A model generated the notes under the pieces. The model saw only the letters and a list, made by a program, of their open reading frames with translations. It had not been told where the DNA came from and made no database searches. A program made the translations under genes and the position numbers. This document shows, piece after piece, positions 59,624 through 64,000 of a stretch of 64,000 nt of DNA (the stretch's first letter is position 1; each line of letters begins with the position of its first letter). The stretch comes from Neolewinella antarctica (lineage in GTDB: Bacteria; Bacteroidota; Bacteroidia; Chitinophagales; Saprospiraceae): the NCBI RefSeq assembly GCF_011927835.1, contig NZ_JAATJH010000005.1, forward strand, positions 372,001 to 436,000, written 5' to 3'.

Positions 59624-62323
59624 ATGAATAAGACTACTTACTGGATTTTATTGGTGATGATACTGCTGTCTGGAAACATTGAGGCGGGATACTCAACTGT
59701 TCCCCCGAATAAAATAGATACTCGCAGCTTAACTGAGAAGCTATCGGCTGGAGAAGATGTGGTGGAGCAATACGGTAACATCAGCTTAATAAATTTTCCG
59801 AAGACGTTTTCTGATAACCTTCTACAGCAACAAGGCGACCTATTAGCCAGCATCGAAGACAAAGAAGTACGGGTTAGCTACCTAGCGGACTACGCCCAGA
59901 CTAGCGACCAATTTGAAAACTACGAAGAAGCGGAGTTAATTCCTCACCTGAAAGAACCCTACCGGCGGGTTTCCGGCGAGTTGACGCAGGCGGAACTGGA
60001 CGATTTGATGAGTAACAATGTTTCATTCGTTCAGAGCCACTTCAAGACGTGGGCTAATAAGAACAGCATCCATATTGCCTACATGGCGATGATGTTCCTC
60101 AATTCTGAAGGTGGAACGGAGTACAAACTAAACCGCTACTTGATGTTCGGTGGCAGCGTGGTTCGTATTGATCGCATCAAAGCTAAGCAGGTCAGATCGC
60201 TAGTTGGTTTTGACCTGGCCGCGGGGGATAACGACACCTACCTACAGGACTACATTGATGAGTTGTACCGAGCGATGACCGATCGTGGGTACGTAATGAC
60301 TGGAAGTATAACGCACGATGGTATTCAGTACGTAAATAACGATACCATTTACATAGATGACGAGCAGGAAGGTTTGGTGAACGAATATAGCCAAAACCAA
60401 CCGATAGAGTTAGTCTTTGGAGTGAATAGTCGGGATGCTGTGACCAATGTAACTTGGTCAGAATCTCCCGGTAGTATAAAGATGCTCAGCCAAAATTCAG
60501 GTAAAAGTGTTAGTGCAAGATTTCATCGGGACCACTATACTAAGTTGTCAAGAATTGATGTCGATTATGGTGATGGTATGAGCACGGTCGTGCACATCAT
60601 GCCGGTCAACTTAAAAATCAAGTTTAGAAAAGACACCTATCAAACAAATGAGGAAAAGCCCGTTGAAATTGAGATATATAACAACTATGCTCTATTCTAC
60701 CTGCCTGCAAGTACCTACATAAATATAAAGGTATTTTATGGCAAGTATGCTGATAATGTGGTGAGTAATTACTTACACAAACCTGACGATTTACCAGTAT
60801 ACGAGTGGACACCTGACGGAAGATGTGAAGATCACTTTGCCAGGGCTTCACTTGGTCATCCAGCGTATGAGAGCACCATTAGTAATGCTGAGAGCAGTGC
60901 TCTTAAGATAGTGTGCGGCAGGGAACTAGTAGGTTTAGAAGCTATTCCTAACTACTATGATGCAGAAACGGAAAAATTCAATTGGAAACCTAAACGCAAA
61001 GCTAAAGAAGGCCAAACCATTTACTTTGTAACCACTAATGGCAATCAAGATACTCGCTCGCTGAAAGTGAAAGGTATCTATAATTCTCCGCAACCTAAAA
61101 GCCAAGATTTTTGGAATATATTGTTGCAAGGTGGTGGATATAGCCCAAGTGCGAAGGAACCGAAATGGAATTACTCGCATAATTTAGATGAACGAAAAGT
61201 CCTCTGGCGAGATAATGAGCGAGAATTTAAGTTTGCTGATAATTATTTTCCTGGTACTTTCGAATGGCCAAGTTTATCGGATGCCTTCAACGACTTCGAC
61301 TTTTTAGATCCTGATTCCTATATTCAGGTGCTGCAGGAAATGGATTTTAGCGGTGTCAATGATGTCAATCGGTTCGAAGGTCTAGTAACGTATGAAGCTT
61401 TTAAACAGCAGAAATCAATATCTGCCGCTTTTTTGCACGAAAACAGAAGATCGTTCGATTTTACAAAGCTTATTGAGAAGTTCCCACTTAAATTAGGACC
61501 AAAGTTCTCGTCCGCAGCAGATAAAATTCAAAACCTTACAGATCTAAAAAGTAAAGCGAAAGAGAAAAGAAAGAAAGTTGAAGATCAATTTCCGGAGGGG
61601 GCGGATGAAAACGGGTATGATTACTACGGAAATCCTGCTTGGGATGGCACTTCAACTACAAATAGTGGTACTGAAACAGAGGTAATCCCTAGCGGAAGTT
61701 TTTTCTCTAATCTGTCGTGGAAAGCTGATGTGGCTTATTACAACAAGGAAGATGAAGAGAGTCCATCATATAGGCAACTATACAAGTTTGGACTAGGCGG
61801 ATCTTACCGCTTAGTAAAAAAAACCATACCTCTTTTTGGTTGGCCAAACCCTATCATAAAAGCATATTTTTACATCAGTATAGAAGGCGGTCTTGCGCTA
61901 ACTGTGGCACCAACCATTTCAAAAGATCACGCTGCTGATTACCTTTCAAACAGCTACCGATTGGATAAACTGGCGGGAGAATTTACTGGGAAGTTGACTT
62001 TCGCAGGTGGGGCTACGCTTGGATTTCAGGACTTCATCGAAGACGCAACTAAAGATCTTTTCCAAATTAGTGGAGATGGTAAATTAAGCTACCCTTTTGA
62101 AGGAAAAATAAAATATGAAATAAACGAGCCGAGGTCAATATCAGATATTTCCGAAGGAGAATGGATATTTGAATTAAATCACGGCCCGGCAGTGTTCACC
62201 GTAATATTACAAGTTAAACTAACCGCTTTGGATAGAATACCTTTTTTGAGTGGCTGGGATTGGGACGTGGTAGATGTCAATTATCCGTGGACTTTATCGG
62301 AAAAACGTACTGAGCGGTGGTAA
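59624..62323 (+). CDS. Exported 899-residue protein of unknown family, effector-locus component
   Basis: It starts at the ATG at 59624, one base after the stop of the fibronectin gene; a TTG at 59612 in the same frame is less likely. The signal peptide is NKTTYWILLVMILLSGNIEAG. Visible parts are an N-terminal segment rich in Glu and Asn (about 20-260), a beta-rich middle with Ig-like features (about 260-480), a Trp/Asp/Phe-rich region (about 490-650), a Lys/Glu helix (KSKAKEKRKKVEDQFPEGAD, about 645-665) and a C-terminal beta-rich part (about 690-899). That last part alternates polar and aromatic residues and could be a barrel or sandwich. No toxin motif is recognised. From about 60,600 the sequence is much more AT-rich than the gene before it, which suggests an exchanged module. 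Confidence 0.7.
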   Translation: MNKTTYWILLVMILLSGNIEAGYSTVPPNKIDTRSLTEKLSAGEDVVEQYGNISLINFPKTFSDNLLQQQGDLLASIEDKEVRVSYLADYAQTSDQFENYEEAELIPHLKEPYRRVSGELTQAELDDLMSNNVSFVQSHFKTWANKNSIHIAYMAMMFLNSEGGTEYKLNRYLMFGGSVVRIDRIKAKQVRSLVGFDLAAGDNDTYLQDYIDELYRAMTDRGYVMTGSITHDGIQYVNNDTIYIDDEQEGLVNEYSQNQPIELVFGVNSRDAVTNVTWSESPGSIKMLSQNSGKSVSARFHRDHYTKLSRIDVDYGDGMSTVVHIMPVNLKIKFRKDTYQTNEEKPVEIEIYNNYALFYLPASTYINIKVFYGKYADNVVSNYLHKPDDLPVYEWTPDGRCEDHFARASLGHPAYESTISNAESSALKIVCGRELVGLEAIPNYYDAETEKFNWKPKRKAKEGQTIYFVTTNGNQDTRSLKVKGIYNSPQPKSQDFWNILLQGGGYSPSAKEPKWNYSHNLDERKVLWRDNEREFKFADNYFPGTFEWPSLSDAFNDFDFLDPDSYIQVLQEMDFSGVNDVNRFEGLVTYEAFKQQKSISAAFLHENRRSFDFTKLIEKFPLKLGPKFSSAADKIQNLTDLKSKAKEKRKKVEDQFPEGADENGYDYYGNPAWDGTSTTNSGTETEVIPSGSFFSNLSWKADVAYYNKEDEESPSYRQLYKFGLGGSYRLVKKTIPLFGWPNPIIKAYFYISIEGGLALTVAPTISKDHAADYLSNSYRLDKLAGEFTGKLTFAGGATLGFQDFIEDATKDLFQISGDGKLSYPFEGKIKYEINEPRSISDISEGEWIFELNHGPAVFTVILQVKLTALDRIPFLSGWDWDVVDVNYPWTLSEKRTERW

Positions 62324-63510
62324 ATCACAGTGACAATTTTTCATTCAAGACCCAATTTAGTAGATTGTTTAACATTCTTCTGATTGCATCATTCTCTTGG
62401 TCAATTGGTATTATTGTATTTGTAAGGTATCCCTACTTTACTGAAAACGATAGATGTACGTTACAGATGGTTGATATAAGTTATCCTCCTGCGACTGGTG
62501 GATACTATGCCCCAGTACTTATCAGTGAACCTTTTTCGGACGGATGTAGGGAACAAGTTTATCTATCAAATCTGATAGGAACTAAAGACTATGCCGCCCT
62601 ACAGCAGGCAGTGTTAGATGTTGAAAAAAGCGGATACGTTTTTTCTGGATACTGCAGCAAAGTATGCTACTTCGAAAAATCAGACAGAGTGCTTTCTCTC
62701 TCAGAGATAAAGAATATAAATATAAAAACAATGGCTACGGAACTTTTGCTGGCAATGACTCTATTGATCTGGCCGGCAGTACAACTGCTGCGAGGCAAAA
62801 AATTATTTTGGTGGGGTGTTTGCATTGTTATTTCGGCAACTCCAAATGCCTTGACCGCGCAAACCCCAAAGCTTGGAATTAACTTTCCAACTTACGCCGT
62901 ACAAACCAAAATTGATACAGTATATACCTATATATATGATACCACCTCATTAATTCGCCGTACCAACCTGGACACAAATGACATAAGCCTACAGTATCCA
63001 GAACAAGTGCTAGAGGCTATGGTTAACTCCACTGGAAACGATTGGGTCGACTTTTACGCTGAACCAAATGGTGTTGAGCGTAAATACAAAAAAGAACGCC
63101 ATTACGTCACGTTAAATAAATCAGCAAGCGAAGACTTTTATTTTAGACCAGTACTAAAACTTGTCTACTTGTACGAAGGCGAAGTAACTACATTTATCCG
63201 ATATCGAATCGTTGACCAGAGAGTTCCTTTCAATATCGCTGCGCTCTGTGCAATAAAGAAGGTTGGGGACAAGTACTTGTTAAAAACAAAGCCCACCCGG
63301 GCCGACATAACATTCGCTCTTACCTACCTCAAGAAGGATGTATTGATGGGTCTACTTGACCCCAATCGCGATGACCTTAACAAGCTTAAAGAAAAGGTCT
63401 TTACGGATGAAAAACTAGACTTGAGTCTGTTAGGACAATATTTCATGTACTGGTACCAAAATACGGAGTTTTTCGATTACGAAATCAAGAATTACGTAGA
63501 GAAAATTTAA
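62317..63510 (+). CDS. Membrane protein of unknown family in the effector locus
   Basis: A 397-residue protein with a GTG start at 62317 that overlaps the previous stop, so translation is probably coupled. The first hydrophobic helix is at about residues 17-37 (FNILLIASFSWSIGIIVFV); a second hydrophobic zone is at about 143-180 (LLLAMTLLIWPAVQLL and LFWWGVCIVISATPNALTAQ), whose end looks like a signal-peptide cleavage site. The loop between them has five Cys. The C-terminal domain (about 185-397) is soluble, with DTVYTYIYDTTSLIRR and helical stretches, and ends FFDYEIKNYVEKI. Either it is one protein with two membrane passes, or an exported protein was fused to a small membrane protein. The gene is AT-rich. 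Function unknown; it could be an immunity or accessory protein. Confidence 0.65.
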   Translation: MVNHSDNFSFKTQFSRLFNILLIASFSWSIGIIVFVRYPYFTENDRCTLQMVDISYPPATGGYYAPVLISEPFSDGCREQVYLSNLIGTKDYAALQQAVLDVEKSGYVFSGYCSKVCYFEKSDRVLSLSEIKNINIKTMATELLLAMTLLIWPAVQLLRGKKLFWWGVCIVISATPNALTAQTPKLGINFPTYAVQTKIDTVYTYIYDTTSLIRRTNLDTNDISLQYPEQVLEAMVNSTGNDWVDFYAEPNGVERKYKKERHYVTLNKSASEDFYFRPVLKLVYLYEGEVTTFIRYRIVDQRVPFNIAALCAIKKVGDKYLLKTKPTRADITFALTYLKKDVLMGLLDPNRDDLNKLKEKVFTDEKLDLSLLGQYFMYWYQNTEFFDYEIKNYVEKI

Positions 63511-63512
63511 TC

Positions 63513-64000
63513 ATGAAAATCACATTACTATTTTTTTTAGGGCTGTTATCAGGGGCAACATTGCGAAGTCAAATTGATTGGTCTACGTGTGTTCCTAAAC
63601 CCACGGCGGTAGTTAATAGCGAGATCATCTATCATTCAGTAGTGGCGTGGGATACCGCCGTAATAACGCTGATCGACAGTTCCTCAACAATTGCAAGGAT
63701 TGACTTGAGCATCTATGAAGCAAAAGCCTTTTCAAATTTTATAAAAGATGTAGCACTTCTCGATGGAGTTGAGATTGCTCCAACTGCAATTATACGCAGC
63801 CTAAACCCAAATTATGGGATCTGCGCTGAGCCAAATACTGTGGATTGTAAGCAGTATTTTATCAGAATAGAAGGAGCGACATTCAACGGTGAAAATTTTA
63901 CTGCAATAGGTGTAGCCGTAGTGACGGATGGTGAGTTGAAAATTATTCAATCATTAAAAGAAAAAGCCATCAATAATTCATCTAATCCATCACGACTAGT
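63513..64000 (+). CDS. Exported protein, 5' part (cut by window end)
   Basis: An ATG at 63513, three bases after the previous stop, opens a frame that runs to the end of the window (about 162 codons). The N-terminus is a signal peptide (KITLLFFLGLLSGATLRSQ), followed by IDWSTCVPKPTAVVNSEIIY and a mixed alpha/beta sequence with further Cys (GICAEPNTVDCKQYF). No family is recognised. It continues the same plus-strand gene set as the barrel and fibronectin genes. Confidence 0.7.
   Translation, partial: MKITLLFFLGLLSGATLRSQIDWSTCVPKPTAVVNSEIIYHSVVAWDTAVITLIDSSSTIARIDLSIYEAKAFSNFIKDVALLDGVEIAPTAIIRSLNPNYGICAEPNTVDCKQYFIRIEGATFNGENFTAIGVAVVTDGELKIIQSLKEKAINNSSNPSRL

Noticed and set aside
1-64000. 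tRNA or rRNA genes
   Set aside because: No stretch with the T-loop GTTCGANTC pattern and matching stems, and no rRNA-like conserved sequence, was found.

Overview
The window looks like a chromosomal segment of a marine-type, GC-rich Bacteroidota, most likely the Saprospiria/Lewinella group. The evidence is type 9 secretion (T9SS) C-terminal sorting domains, a giant SprB-repeat surface protein, Bacteroidota-style -7 promoter boxes (TATCTTTG), a lipoprotein with an acidic export patch after its Cys, DUF4271 next to hemD, and generally weak Shine-Dalgarno sites. The group assignment is inference; no rRNA or tRNA gene is present to confirm it.

Positions 1-25,400 are mostly housekeeping. They hold the C-terminal part of a tricorn-type protease, pterin-4a-carbinolamine dehydratase, a TPR protein, NAD synthetase, a truncated haemoglobin, aconitase, a T9SS cargo protein, a DUF4271-hemD-NUDIX operon, a histidine kinase/response regulator pair, a GxxExxY gene flanked by inverted repeats, rimP-nusA and infB, a fasciclin lipoprotein, and a sulfur pair (SulP permease plus persulfide-dioxygenase-like protein with rhodanese domains).

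Positions 25,745-48,775 are one gene of 7,676 codons on the minus strand. It encodes a secreted SprB-like adhesin with two nested coding arrays: about seven 313-residue units and thirteen 171-residue units. It ends in a type A T9SS sorting domain.

Positions 48,776-64,000 are an accessory region on the plus strand. A three-gene set (outer-membrane beta-barrel, 1,699-residue fibronectin-III protein with a TANFOR-like N-terminus, 903-residue exported protein) is packed with gaps of only 1-2 bases and continues into two more exported or membrane proteins, the last cut by the window end. About 3.5 kb upstream lies a 210-bp, about 97% identical copy of the 5' end of the barrel gene. It is fused in frame to an unrelated 57-codon tail and followed by three AT-rich orphan genes. 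I read this as the scar of a second locus copy that collapsed by deletion, leaving a toxin-like tail and candidate immunity genes. The toxin/immunity reading is inference.

Several short dispersed elements run through the window: a GC-rich 20-mer (at least eight copies, two inside genes), an 18-22 bp palindrome around CCCGATAGCTATCGGG (two copies, one in frame inside the NUDIX gene), and a CCCGGAGGG-plus-hairpin element (two copies whose stems covary).
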